The notes under the pieces: model-generated
What the model was told of the DNA's origin: nothing
The model's database searches: none
The model's input: the letters and a program-made list of their open reading frames with translations, nothing else
From: Brumimicrobium sp964585545
GTDB taxonomy: Bacteria; Bacteroidota; Bacteroidia; Flavobacteriales_D; Crocinitomicaceae
Direction: 5' to 3'
Assembly (NCBI GenBank): GCA_964585545.1
Contig: CAZPDT010000027.1
Location: 1-24,628 of the forward strand
Length of the DNA stretch: 24,628 nt
Program-made: the position numbers and the translations under genes
In this document: one piece after another, positions 8,480 to 16,150 of the stretch
Numbering within the stretch: position 1 is the stretch's first letter
Layout: each line of letters starts with the position of its first letter

Positions 8480-8884
8480 TCAAGAATATTGGGTCAAGTA
8501 TGTAATCAAGAGTTTTAAAGGAGCAATAAATGGAAGTATTACAGAAAACCAAAACCCAGTTTTATATAAATTCTTACGGAATTTTTCTTCCTTTCCTTTG
8601 TTTAAATGAACATCAACAAAAGTCCCCAGTTCATAAAAAATGTTTGCAAGAAGCATCAAAAAGAGATATCCCACAATCTGAAGCGTTGTTGAAAAAAAGG
8701 TAATCTCAAAGGCAGCATCATAAGGAGCAATAAAGTTATTGCCTACAATTGCGTAAACAATAAAAGCGAGTAGACCAGAGATAAAAAGCCCCTTATTGTA
8801 TCGTAATCGACGTGAGTTCCACCATATTCGGCTGTTGTTTTTAAGCACTTTTTTGGGGTTGGTACTGGTTACTGATTTATTCAT
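8480..8884 (-). CDS. Three-helix membrane protein of unknown function
   Basis: 134 residues. A basic, Asn-rich N-terminus precedes three predicted membrane helices: about 33-50 (LFISGLLAFIVYAIVG), about 60-87 (ITFFSTTLQIVGYLFLML) and about 111-131 (FWFSVILPFIAPLKLLITYL). A charged loop lies between the last two (VHLNKGKEEKFRKNLYK). No family is recognised. It is the first gene of a likely two-gene unit with birA. Its start codon is 17 bases from a dispersed repeat copy. Confidence 0.75.
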   Translation of the reverse strand: MNKSVTSTNPKKVLKNNSRIWWNSRRLRYNKGLFISGLLAFIVYAIVGNNFIAPYDAAFEITFFSTTLQIVGYLFLMLLANIFYELGTFVDVHLNKGKEEKFRKNLYKTGFWFSVILPFIAPLKLLITYLTQYS

Positions 8885-8901
8885 TCTTAATTATATTTTA
8901 C

Positions 8902-8919
8902 TTAACCCGAACTATTCAT
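8902..8919 (-). repeat. Dispersed repeat, copy 2 (left end of a 58-bp hairpin unit)
   Basis: TTAACCCGAACTATTCAT is the reverse complement of the consensus core. It lies just upstream of the 134-residue membrane-protein gene. With the copy at 8941-8959 it forms an inverted pair. Confidence 0.85.
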
Positions 8920-8940
8920 AGCCTTTTATAACGAAAAACC

Positions 8941-8959
8941 ATGAAATAGTTCGGATGAA
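8941..8959 (+). repeat. Dispersed repeat, copy 3 (imperfect, right end of the 58-bp unit)
   Basis: ATGAAATAGTTCGGATGAA matches the consensus with one inserted A and two substitutions. It pairs with 8902-8919 across a 21-base spacer. It follows the stop of the nlpE-like gene (minus strand), so the hairpin may also help end that transcript. Confidence 0.65.
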
Positions 8960-8986
8960 CCAATGCAAAGTGTATACGAAGGTTAC

Positions 8987-9475
8987 TTATTCCTTTGTAA
9001 GGATGTAATTATCGGCCAAACTGCCTGTCACTTCGTTTCCATCTACATTTAATGCTTTGAGTATATCTTTGCCCATTTTATATCTCACTTTAGAAACCTC
9101 AACAGTTGAAATTAAAGTAACAATAGAATCTTTTGAATTCCAGTCAATCATACCTTGATCTTCAAAAAGTGTTTGGTCAACATCTTGTTCGGTGAGGTAT
9201 TGATCCGATTTTTCGTATGATCCATCTTCGTTGATGGAAATGGTTACTTCTATGCCTTCACAATCTGCACAAGGTAATGTCCCAGTATAGACACCAATAA
9301 TCTCAGTCGGTAGGGTTTCCTCCTGATAAGACGCATCGGTTTCTCCATCATCTTCCTGAATGAGTAATGAATCATCTCGGTTTATATCACTTGATTGGTC
9401 GGACTCACCACCGTTGCATGCAAACAAAAAGGTACAGGCAAAAACAAGGCTTATTTTCAAATATTTAAATTTCAT
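8987..9475 (-). CDS. NlpE-like lipoprotein
   Basis: 162 residues. The signal ends in lipobox LFAC with lipidated Cys20. An acidic linker (Ser/Asp/Glu-rich, about 22-55) is followed by an NlpE N-terminal-type domain: GVYTGTLPCADCEG with the CxxC pair Cys69/Cys72, then IEVTISINEDGSYEKSDQYL. In enterobacteria NlpE is an outer-membrane sensor of copper and surface contact feeding the Cpx response; no Cpx genes are visible here, so the role is inferred only from the domain. An upstream ATG at 9526 would add 17 residues, but a TATCTTTG box at 9511-9504 lies inside that extension and the inner ATG gives a normal lipoprotein signal, so 9475 is preferred. Confidence 0.85.
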   Translation of the reverse strand: MKFKYLKISLVFACTFLFACNGGESDQSSDINRDDSLLIQEDDGETDASYQEETLPTEIIGVYTGTLPCADCEGIEVTISINEDGSYEKSDQYLTEQDVDQTLFEDQGMIDWNSKDSIVTLISTVEVSKVRYKMGKDILKALNVDGNEVTGSLADNYILTKE

Positions 9476-9503
9476 ATTTTTAAATTTTATAGTTTGTAGA
9501 AAA

Positions 9504-9511
9504 CAAAGATA
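9504..9511 (-). promoter_or_regulatory. -7 box (TATCTTTG) of the NlpE-like gene
   Basis: An exact TAnnTTTG on the minus strand, 28 bases before the chosen ATG. A matching -33 TTTG at normal spacing is not clear. Its position argues against the longer reading frame starting at 9526. Confidence 0.45.
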
Positions 9512-9569
9512 CAGAATTCTAAACATTTTTGATTATTTATTTTGATGAATAAAACAGGCTAAAGTCACA

Positions 9570-9604
9570 TTTGGTTTATAGAAAATAAACAAAAAGTACA
9601 TTTG
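9570..9604 (+). promoter_or_regulatory. Promoter of the small secreted protein gene
   Basis: TTTG (9570-9573), a 23-base spacer and TACATTTG (9597-9604) fit the Bacteroidota consensus. The putative GTG start is 28 bases downstream. Confidence 0.55.
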
Positions 9605-9632
9605 GAATTAAAATAAAATGTAATTTCACCCT

Positions 9633-10001
9633 GTGAAAGCAATATTGCGTTATATATTCTTGGCGGTCTGCCTTTCTTCATACTGTTTCTTTGTATTCAG
9701 CGCTTCCTATATTTCACCTTCAAATAGTGACGTTTTAGGGAAATGCCAATCTGAAAAAATACATCCCAGTGAGCTTTCAAAGATTGTTTTTCCTCAATCG
9801 ATCAATACTGAGATTGACAATTTCTCGTCAATGCAGATCAAATCGGAGGGAGAACAATCAATTTCCGAGGCTTTCTCGTCCATCCAATATTTGAGTAAAT
9901 TCACTTGTCAGTTGGATGTAAACTATCTAAAATCAGCCAAATATTGGGAACTGCAATTTCCTATTGTAGACCTCATCTATCCTTTCCATGACTTTTGGTA
10001 A
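9633..10001 (+). CDS. Small secreted or membrane-anchored protein, GTG start
   Basis: 122 residues, no recognised family. The N-terminus (MKAILRYIFLAVCLSSYCFF) is a signal peptide or anchor. The remainder is soluble and ends in an aromatic stretch (LIYPFHDFW). The start must be GTG at 9633: the nearby ATG at 9618 is followed at once by TAA. GTG starts are unusual in this phylum, but a good promoter lies 28 bases upstream and the hydrophobic N-terminus begins exactly here. It could still be a decaying gene. No partner is evident next to it. Confidence 0.55.
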   Translation: MKAILRYIFLAVCLSSYCFFVFSASYISPSNSDVLGKCQSEKIHPSELSKIVFPQSINTEIDNFSSMQIKSEGEQSISEAFSSIQYLSKFTCQLDVNYLKSAKYWELQFPIVDLIYPFHDFW

Positions 10002-10051
10002 AATCCTTTTTGCCTTAACCTAATTTTTGGGTGTAAAAATACCTCAACTTT

Positions 10052-10079
10052 AGTATACACTAAAAGAATAATGTATACT
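10052..10079. promoter_or_regulatory. 8-bp inverted repeat AGTATACA-N12-TGTATACT, possible operator
   Basis: AGTATACA (10052-10059) is repeated inverted at 10072-10079, about 50 bases before the start of the next gene. The 20-base centre-to-centre spacing would suit a dimeric regulator on one DNA face. No TAnnTTTG box is clear nearby. Confidence 0.4.
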
Positions 10080-10126
10080 TCCACTAAATCAGATGAGAAG
10101 GAATTATCAATTTTAAAAATATAGAA

Positions 10127-10609
10127 ATGAGTACAGGAAATATAATTATAGCAATAATTTGCATCGTCGCTTTTATTTTTCCATTCGTGTTAATTGGAAG
10201 AAAAGGAAGAAAAGCAAAAAAAAGACTAAAAAGAAGTTTAAACAACTTTGTGAAAGCACATAATTTTGAACTTGACAAAGTGGAATTACTTGACAAATCA
10301 GCCCTAGGGTGGGACAGCAAAAATCATTTAGCTTTATATACAGAAATCGTTAATGAACAGTTTGTAACCCGCCATATAGAACTTGAAGGGATAAAAACGT
10401 GTAAATTGAACCGAAAAAGAAGAGATATAAACTCTTCAAATGGAAACGAGAGTTTATTGAGCAAGTTGGAGTTGGCTTTTTACCCCAAATTAAATAGTGG
10501 TGAAGTTGAAACGTTTATTCTTTTTGATGAAAATAGTGGAGACAGATTGGGAGACGAGCTTCAAACAGGAACAAAATGGACAAAAATTTACAATACACGG
10601 TCCAAATAA
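10127..10609 (+). CDS. Membrane-anchored protein of unknown function
   Basis: 160 residues. One N-terminal membrane helix (about 5-24, IIIAIICIVAFIFPFVLIG) is followed by a strongly basic stretch (RKGRKAKKRLKRS), so the C-terminal domain most likely faces the cytoplasm. That domain (about 35-158) mixes beta and alpha segments, including WDSKNHLALY and VETFILFDENSG, and could be a PH-like or small sensory fold, but no family is recognised. It is a single gene, flanked by repeat-rich intergenic DNA downstream. Confidence 0.7.
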   Translation: MSTGNIIIAIICIVAFIFPFVLIGRKGRKAKKRLKRSLNNFVKAHNFELDKVELLDKSALGWDSKNHLALYTEIVNEQFVTRHIELEGIKTCKLNRKRRDINSSNGNESLLSKLELAFYPKLNSGEVETFILFDENSGDRLGDELQTGTKWTKIYNTRSK

Positions 10610-10623
10610 TTTCCCTTATTTTA

Positions 10624-10643
10624 TTTTGAACGGTTCGTGTTAA
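10624..10643 (+). repeat. Dispersed repeat, copy 4 (3 mismatches)
   Basis: TTTTGAACGGTTCGTGTTAA differs from the consensus at three positions and shares its terminal TTAA with the inverted copy that begins at 10640. Confidence 0.6.
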
Positions 10644-10793
10644 CCCCAACTATTTACCAATCTCACACAAACGTATAGCTATTTGACTTATAATTAGTCC
10701 ATTGTAAAAGCTATTGAATGTGTTTTACGTCCTCGTTTTTAGGGTTCAGCTAGTTTGTAAGATTTTGATTTAATTTTGAATAGTTCGGGTTAA
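10640..10793. repeat. MITE-like 154-bp unit with inverted ends TTAACCC(C/G)AACTATT
   Basis: The left end TTAACCCCAACTATT (10640-10654) is the inverse, with one mismatch, of the right end AATAGTTCGGGTTAA (10779-10793), and both terminate in TTAA. No reading frame lies inside. It fills most of the gap between the 160-residue protein gene and queE. The MITE reading is inference; no transposase with such ends is seen in the window. Confidence 0.5.
10774..10793 (+). repeat. Dispersed repeat, copy 5 (exact)
   Basis: TTTTGAATAGTTCGGGTTAA, identical to copy 1 over the same 20 bases, lies 32 bases before the queE start. It is also the right end of the 154-bp unit. Confidence 0.85.
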
Positions 10794-10812
10794 GATAGTT
10801 CAAGATTTTCAT

Positions 10813-10820
10813 TACTTTTG
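10813..10820 (+). promoter_or_regulatory. queE: -7 box (TACTTTTG) of queE, nearly leaderless
   Basis: TACTTTTG ends 5 bases before the queE ATG, which would place initiation at or next to the start codon. The same arrangement (TTACTTTTGATAT before ATG) precedes the helicase gene at 18051. No clear -33 TTTG is present. Confidence 0.5.
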
Positions 10821-10825
10821 ATATA

Positions 10826-11449
10826 ATGAAAAAAGTTTTGGAATCGAGACGTACATCATGGCCAATAATGGAATCTTTTTACACTGTTCAGGGTGAGGGA
10901 TTCCACTCGGGAAGAGCAGCCTATTTTATACGTGTTGCAGGATGTGATGTGGGTTGTGTTTGGTGTGATGTGAAAGAGAGTTGGAATGCTGATGACCATC
11001 CTGTGACTGGTTTAGATACACTGTTGAAGGAAGTCAATTCAACGCCTGTTGATTTTGTTGTGATAACGGGTGGAGAACCTACAATGTATGCCATTAAAAC
11101 ATTGGTTAAAGCACTTCAAGATGAAGGAAAAGAAGTTGCTATTGAAACGTCGGGCACCAATCCCCTAGACGCAGCTGTTGATTGGTATTGCTTTTCTCCC
11201 AAAAAGTTTAAAGCGCCCGTTGCTGAAGCATATGAAAAAGCAAATGAATTGAAAATTGTTATTTTTAACAAAAGTGATTTTGAGTGGGCAGAGGAACACG
11301 CAAAGAAAATAAATGATGACTGTTTACTCTTTTTACAACCAGAATGGTCAAAAGAGGAACGAATGTTGCCCTTAATAATTGAATATGTAAAGAACCATCC
11401 TAAATGGAGAATTTCTTTACAGACCCATAAATACATGAATATACCTTAA
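10826..11449 (+). CDS. queE: 7-carboxy-7-deazaguanine synthase (radical SAM)
   Basis: Converts 6-carboxy-tetrahydropterin to 7-carboxy-7-deazaguanine, a step towards queuosine in tRNA. At 207 residues it is of normal length for the family. The N-terminal SFYTVQGEG is conserved, and the cluster-binding cysteines are Cys40, Cys44 and Cys47 in GCDVGCVWCDVKESW: the CxxxCxxC form with an aromatic before the last Cys. VVITGGEPTMY (about 78-88) is the SAM-binding GGEP motif. The C-terminus (WRISLQTHKYMNIP) is typical. The next gene begins 4 bases after its stop, so both are probably on one transcript, although their jobs differ. Confidence 0.95.
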   Translation: MKKVLESRRTSWPIMESFYTVQGEGFHSGRAAYFIRVAGCDVGCVWCDVKESWNADDHPVTGLDTLLKEVNSTPVDFVVITGGEPTMYAIKTLVKALQDEGKEVAIETSGTNPLDAAVDWYCFSPKKFKAPVAEAYEKANELKIVIFNKSDFEWAEEHAKKINDDCLLFLQPEWSKEERMLPLIIEYVKNHPKWRISLQTHKYMNIP

Positions 11450-11453
11450 AATT

Positions 11454-13475
11454 ATGATGAAGAACTTCAATTTTTTAATTTTGTTTATTGCACTGCTTCT
11501 AAACAGTTGTGCCACAGCTCAGCCTGGATACAGCACCAAGAAAAAAAGTGCCATTAAACTGTACGAAAAAGCCAAGAAAGCACCGAGACAGAATATTGAT
11601 CTTAGAACGGGTCAACCTGATTTTCAAGGAGGCATAGACTTGTTAGAGAAAGCGTTAAGTAAAGATGATGATTTCGTAGAGGCACATCAGTTAATCGGTG
11701 AGTTTTATCGTCTTGTAGGCAATACTAAAGCTTCGGTTAAACATTTTAAGAGAGCCTTAGAGATTCGGCCTTCTGATAATTTAAATGGACGTTTATTTCT
11801 CGATATTGGAAATATGCAAATTAGGAATAAAGAATTTGCCGATGCGATACATTACTTTGATTTGATTATTAACAGTAAGAGTCGTACAATATCGAATCAA
11901 TTAATTGCTGTAGCTAAACATTCTAGAAAGACAGCAGAGTTTAATGTTGAAGCTAGAAAGCACCCGTTGGATATTGACCCGAAAAATATCGGAAAAGGAA
12001 TCAACACTAAAAATCCCGAATACTTCCCGACATTAACAGTCGACGGTCGAACCATGCTTTTCACGAGAGAAATCGAAGGCGATAAATCAAAGGGCAGAAG
12101 GGGACAGGAAGATTTCTTTGTTTCTCATCTCAATAAAGATAACCTGTGGGAAAAAGCCGTTCCCATGCCCCGACATATCAATACTTCTCGTAATGAGGGC
12201 GCTCCGACAATCTCTGCAGATGGAAGGACACTTATTTTTGTGGCTTGTGCTGATGAAACTGGAGATTTTGGTCCCAACAGAAGGGGAAGAGGAAGTTGTG
12301 ATCTTTTTATCACCAAGAGAATCGGTAATCGATGGACCAATCCAGTGAACCTTCCTGGAAGTGTCAACACAGGTACTTGGGAAACTCAACCTTCCCTTTC
12401 TGCGGATGGGAAAACACTCTATTTTATTAGAAGAGTAGGTGACCCCCGATCGCAAAACAGTGATATCTTCGTGAGTAAAAAGCAAAGTGATGGTACTTGG
12501 GGGAAAGCAATTGCACTGCCAGAAAACATCAATACACCAGGAATGGAAACTTCTGTTTTAATTCATCCTGATGGACAAACACTTTATTTTACTTCTGATG
12601 GTCATCTGGGGCTTGGAGGAACCGATATTTTTATGTCGAGAAAAGATCCACTTGGGAATTGGGGCGATCCTGTTAATCTCGGTTATCCTATCAATACAGA
12701 AAACAATGAAAATTCTTTGTTGGTAGGTCCAGATGGCAATATTGCTTTTTTTGCTTCTGACAGACCAGGAGGTGAGGGTGATTTGGATATTTATTATTTT
12801 AAAGTGCCCAAACAACTGCGTCCAATTAAAACGACTTATTTTAAAGGAATTGTATTTGATGCTGTAACAAAAAAGCCTTTGAAAGGAAAGTTTGAGTTAA
12901 TCGATCTTTCTACAGGGGAACAAGTAGTAGAATCAGAGGCCGATTCAATTACAGGAGAGTTTATGCTTGCCTTACCTACAAAAAGAGAGTATGCTTTGCA
13001 TGCATCCTATCCAGGATATTCGTTCTTTTCAAAGAATTTTAATATGAAAGAAGGAGATGGAGAGGCGGTTCAAATGGACGTTCCATTGTTGCCATTTACT
13101 GATGACGAACCTGTACGTTTGGCCAATGTGTTTTTTGACCTTAACAAAGCGACTTTGAGAAAGGAATCTTATGTTGAACTCAATAAATTGGTTGAATTTT
13201 TAAAAAATAACAAAGGAATTAAAATTGAAATTGGAGGACATACCGATTCTCGGGGGAGTGATAAATTGAACCAAAAGCTATCAGAAGATAGAGCCAAAGC
13301 TGTGTATGATTATTTAATTTCTAAAAACATTAATGCTGACCGATTGAGTTATAAAGGTTATGGTAAATCAAAACCCATTGTTTCTGATGAGGAAATTGAA
13401 CAGCTGTCAACCGAAGTGGAAAAAGAAAAAGCTTATCAGGAGAACAGACGTACCGAGTATAGAATTATTAAATGA
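11454..13475 (+). CDS. PorE-like OmpA-family protein (TPR, beta-propeller, CRD, OmpA)
   Basis: 673 residues with four modules in the order known for the type IX secretion protein PorE. A lipoprotein signal comes first (LNSC, Cys19). A TPR region follows at about 55-165 (DDDFVEAHQLIGEFYRL). A PD40-type propeller spans about 185-450 with five blade signatures: LTVDGRTMLFT, ISADGRTLIFV, LSADGKTLYFI, IHPDGQTLYFT and VGPDGNIAFFA. A carboxypeptidase-regulatory-like beta domain lies at about 460-540 (GIVFDAVTKKPLKG). The C-terminal OmpA domain at about 550-673 contains IEIGGHTDSRGSDKLNQKLS, which binds peptidoglycan. In the known system PorE links the outer-membrane secretion machinery to the cell wall. 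Many Bacteroidota encode several such OmpA/PD40 proteins, so membership in T9SS itself is inference. ATG at 11454 and 11457 are equivalent. Confidence 0.88.
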   Translation: MMKNFNFLILFIALLLNSCATAQPGYSTKKKSAIKLYEKAKKAPRQNIDLRTGQPDFQGGIDLLEKALSKDDDFVEAHQLIGEFYRLVGNTKASVKHFKRALEIRPSDNLNGRLFLDIGNMQIRNKEFADAIHYFDLIINSKSRTISNQLIAVAKHSRKTAEFNVEARKHPLDIDPKNIGKGINTKNPEYFPTLTVDGRTMLFTREIEGDKSKGRRGQEDFFVSHLNKDNLWEKAVPMPRHINTSRNEGAPTISADGRTLIFVACADETGDFGPNRRGRGSCDLFITKRIGNRWTNPVNLPGSVNTGTWETQPSLSADGKTLYFIRRVGDPRSQNSDIFVSKKQSDGTWGKAIALPENINTPGMETSVLIHPDGQTLYFTSDGHLGLGGTDIFMSRKDPLGNWGDPVNLGYPINTENNENSLLVGPDGNIAFFASDRPGGEGDLDIYYFKVPKQLRPIKTTYFKGIVFDAVTKKPLKGKFELIDLSTGEQVVESEADSITGEFMLALPTKREYALHASYPGYSFFSKNFNMKEGDGEAVQMDVPLLPFTDDEPVRLANVFFDLNKATLRKESYVELNKLVEFLKNNKGIKIEIGGHTDSRGSDKLNQKLSEDRAKAVYDYLISKNINADRLSYKGYGKSKPIVSDEEIEQLSTEVEKEKAYQENRRTEYRIIK

Positions 13476-13564
13476 TGGTTGAAAATAGACAATCTTTTTA
13501 TTCAACATTTGATTTTTGAGACTGCCACTAAACAGGCATTCAATAAATTTTTACACGATAGAAT

Positions 13565-14134
13565 ATGTTTTCAAAAAAAATTATTTTAGGATCTTCATCT
13601 CCTCGAAGGAAGCAATTGATACAAGACTTGGGATTGGATTGTGAAATTCGTAAAAAAGAAGTGGAAGAATCATTTCCTCAATCAATGAACCATTATGATG
13701 TGCCCAGTTATTTGGCTCAATTAAAGGCGGAATCTTTAAAGTCGACCATTCAAGAAGATGAGGTTTTATTGACTTCCGATACGGTGGTTGTCTTTAATAA
13801 TGAGATTTTACATAAGCCCAAAAACAGGGAAGAAGCCATGGAAGCGCTCAATAATTTGTCGAACACTGTAAATGAAGTCGTTACAGGTGTGTTCCTTTAT
13901 CAACCAAAACATGAAGCTACTTTTTCAGTGAAAACGAAGGTGGTTTTTAATGCCTTAACAGATGATGAAATCGCCTATTATGTAAACAACTATCAACCAT
14001 TTGATAAAGCTGGAGCTTATGGGATTCAAGAATGGATTGGAATGATTGGAGTCCGTAAAATTGAAGGTTGCTTCTACAATGTGATGGGATTGCCCGTAAG
14101 TAAAGTGTGGGAAACATTAAACAATGAGTTTTGA
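13565..14134 (+). CDS. maf: Maf-family nucleotide pyrophosphatase
   Basis: 189 residues. Family enzymes hydrolyse the alpha-beta phosphate bond of dTTP, UTP or modified nucleoside triphosphates, a housecleaning activity. Motifs are the N-terminal GSSSPRRKQL (9-18), TSDTVV (70-75) with the catalytic Asp72, KPKNREEAMEAL and DKAGAYGIQEW (around 151-161). The last points to the YhdE-type dTTP/UTP group. It lies 89 bases after the PorE-like gene on the same strand and may share its transcript. It ends 10 bases before the convergent J-domain gene. Confidence 0.95.
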   Translation: MFSKKIILGSSSPRRKQLIQDLGLDCEIRKKEVEESFPQSMNHYDVPSYLAQLKAESLKSTIQEDEVLLTSDTVVVFNNEILHKPKNREEAMEALNNLSNTVNEVVTGVFLYQPKHEATFSVKTKVVFNALTDDEIAYYVNNYQPFDKAGAYGIQEWIGMIGVRKIEGCFYNVMGLPVSKVWETLNNEF

Positions 14135-14144
14135 AATGTTTACC

Positions 14145-15035
14145 TCAATACGGCGTAATCAGATGAATCAGCCGATTGTTAGAATAAAGGATGATGAACA
14201 AAAAAACAGACATAAAGTAGATACTGAAATTATAGAACACAATAAAGGTATAGGATTTTGACTTGAACCAAAGGGTTACCAATGGAAGGAACAGAAAGAG
14301 AGGCACAAATGGGAAAGTTTTGATGACACTATAGTCGGGTGTATATACTTCCCATTTCTCCTTATTCCATAAATTGATGCTTTTAATATCATTAAATAAG
14401 GCCGTGTATTCTATAGTGAGTCCTTGCGTTTTTCCTTTTGCCATAACATAGTCTGGAACCCATGCCTTTTTTCCATTTTCTAATATTATTGGGGTGGTTT
14501 TTTCTCCAGAAATATTGGCATATATAATTTGCCGATTCGACATGGCTAAAAATTCCTCTTTTAAAGCAGTTGGTAAAAAAACATTATCCAATATAAGCAG
14601 TAGGGAAGTTAAGGCACACGCTATAACAATACCTTTAAAAAAGAGCCATTTTTTTCCTGAGATAAGACTTTGGTAATAACGGGCAAAGGCTTCTGCTTCC
14701 TTGCGCTGCATTTGTTTGTACCGCTGGCGTGCTTGTTTATACCTTTCTTCTCGTTCCTTTTGTGCTCTTGATTTATGGGGCGGTGCTGGGCGCTGATTTC
14801 TTTTATACTGAGTGTGGGCACTTTCAATTGTACTTCCTCTTTTTACAGCCTGTTCAATCGCTATTGTAAGTTGGTCATAGGCTTCTGTCACTTGAATAAA
14901 CTTCTCCTTTGCTTCGGGCGAAGAATTGCGGTCGGGATGGTATAAAAGTGCTTTTTTCCGATAGGCTTTCTTGATGGCCTTTAGGTTTTTTGTTGGAGCA
15001 ATTCCTAATATGTCAAAATACTGTTTAACTTTCAT
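14145..15035 (-). CDS. Membrane-anchored J-domain protein
   Basis: 296 residues. A DnaJ-type J domain at 1-65 (YFDILGIAPTKNLKAIKKAY, HPD at 33-35, then FIQVTEAYDQL) should stimulate an Hsp70 such as DnaK. There is no Gly/Phe region or zinc finger, so this is a type III J protein. A long basic helix rich in Lys/Arg/Gln/Glu (about 85-120) leads into a membrane helix at about 130-152 (FFKGIVIACALTSLLLILDN). Two more hydrophobic segments lie near the C-terminus (FPFVPLFLFLPLVTLWF and FSIYFMSVFLFIILY). The client is unknown. Its ATG overlaps the menE stop by 4 bases (ATGA), so translation is probably coupled. Confidence 0.88.
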   Translation of the reverse strand: MKVKQYFDILGIAPTKNLKAIKKAYRKKALLYHPDRNSSPEAKEKFIQVTEAYDQLTIAIEQAVKRGSTIESAHTQYKRNQRPAPPHKSRAQKEREERYKQARQRYKQMQRKEAEAFARYYQSLISGKKWLFFKGIVIACALTSLLLILDNVFLPTALKEEFLAMSNRQIIYANISGEKTTPIILENGKKAWVPDYVMAKGKTQGLTIEYTALFNDIKSINLWNKEKWEVYTPDYSVIKTFPFVPLFLFLPLVTLWFKSKSYTFIVFYNFSIYFMSVFLFIILYSNNRLIHLITPY

Positions 15036-16024
15036 TGAATCGCTAACGTCGTTTTGTTCCGGTCAATCTTTCCCGAAGGTGTTTTTTTTAACGAAGATAT
15101 AAAATAATAACTTTTGGGTTGTTCATATTTCTTCAAAACCACCTCGATTTGTTCTTTTACTTGAGCATTCTTCAGTGATTTTTCGCCAATAAAAACCACC
15201 TTAGTGCCTAATTTCTGGTCGGGCAGCCCGCTAATTATAAATTGGGCAGAAGGAAAAATGGTTTTTATTTTCTGCTCCACTTCTTCAGGATGAATTTTTA
15301 CTCCTCCAGAATTAATTACAAAATCGGCTCGCCCAAGCCAATAAAAACTTTTGTTGTCGACCAATCGTACGCGATCCGTTGTTTTTAAGCCTTTAATGTT
15401 TAGATTTTCACAATCGATAACCAAACAATTATTTTCTGTCGAGAAGGTTGTGTTTCCAATCGCAATGTAGGGTTGATTTTCAGTTGATAGCTTTCGCAAA
15501 GCAATATGTGAAACAGTTTCTGTCATTCCAAAAGTGGAATAAGCTGTACAGGAGTAGTTTTGTATTTTTTGAATTAAAGCTTCTGAAACGGGACCTCCAC
15601 CAATAATTAAGTGCTTGATAAGATTGAGTTTTTCTGGATTTTCTTGTAATATCGTTTCTACCTGTAAGGGAACCATTGCCGCAATATCAATCGGGAAATT
15701 GATGGCTTTTAAAGGATTGCTTCTTACTTCTGTAAGGTACAGTTTGAGACCATAGTGCATTGCACGTACAACCATCATTTTACCTCCGATATATTCGGTT
15801 GACATGCAGAGCAATGCAGATTTACAGGCTTCTAATTTTAAAAAGTCACCAGTCATCTGCGCAGATAATTTCATGCTGTGTTTTGGAATTTGAATCGTTT
15901 TTGGAGTGCCTGTTGAACCTGAACTGTTTTGTACTATAAAAGATGCATCACCATTCCATAGAGCTATAAAGTCTTGGACCTGAATAAGGTGATCAGTATT
16001 TTCATCTGTATTGATAAGTTTCAT
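15032..16024 (-). CDS. menE: o-Succinylbenzoate--CoA ligase-like AMP-binding enzyme
   Basis: Activates o-succinylbenzoate with ATP and CoA in menaquinone synthesis, if the usual assignment for short Bacteroidota MenE holds. At 330 residues it is shorter than most ANL-family enzymes because the N-terminal part is reduced. The core motifs are present: P-loop SSGSTGTPK (34-42), YSTFGMTETVSH (about 167-178), TTDRVRL with the ribose-binding Asp, FYWLGRADFVINSGGVKIHP (hinge and A8), and PSGKIDR with the adenylation Lys319. No other men genes lie in the window, so substrate is inferred from size and motif pattern. It overlaps the J-domain gene by ATGA. Confidence 0.88.
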   Translation of the reverse strand: MKLINTDENTDHLIQVQDFIALWNGDASFIVQNSSGSTGTPKTIQIPKHSMKLSAQMTGDFLKLEACKSALLCMSTEYIGGKMMVVRAMHYGLKLYLTEVRSNPLKAINFPIDIAAMVPLQVETILQENPEKLNLIKHLIIGGGPVSEALIQKIQNYSCTAYSTFGMTETVSHIALRKLSTENQPYIAIGNTTFSTENNCLVIDCENLNIKGLKTTDRVRLVDNKSFYWLGRADFVINSGGVKIHPEEVEQKIKTIFPSAQFIISGLPDQKLGTKVVFIGEKSLKNAQVKEQIEVVLKKYEQPKSYYFISSLKKTPSGKIDRNKTTLAIQ

Positions 16025-16150
16025 TTTGTTAATTTAATTTAAAAGGCACAAGATTTGATTCAAATATTTTAATATAAGTACAAATATGTCGATTTTTGCA
16101 TTCGAATTGGAATAATTCCTTGTAAAGAATCAATAAAATTAAGAATCAAT

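Noticed and set aside
9476..9526. Longer NlpE-like frame starting at 9526
   Set aside because: The extension contains a -7 promoter box and would bury the lipoprotein signal inside the protein.
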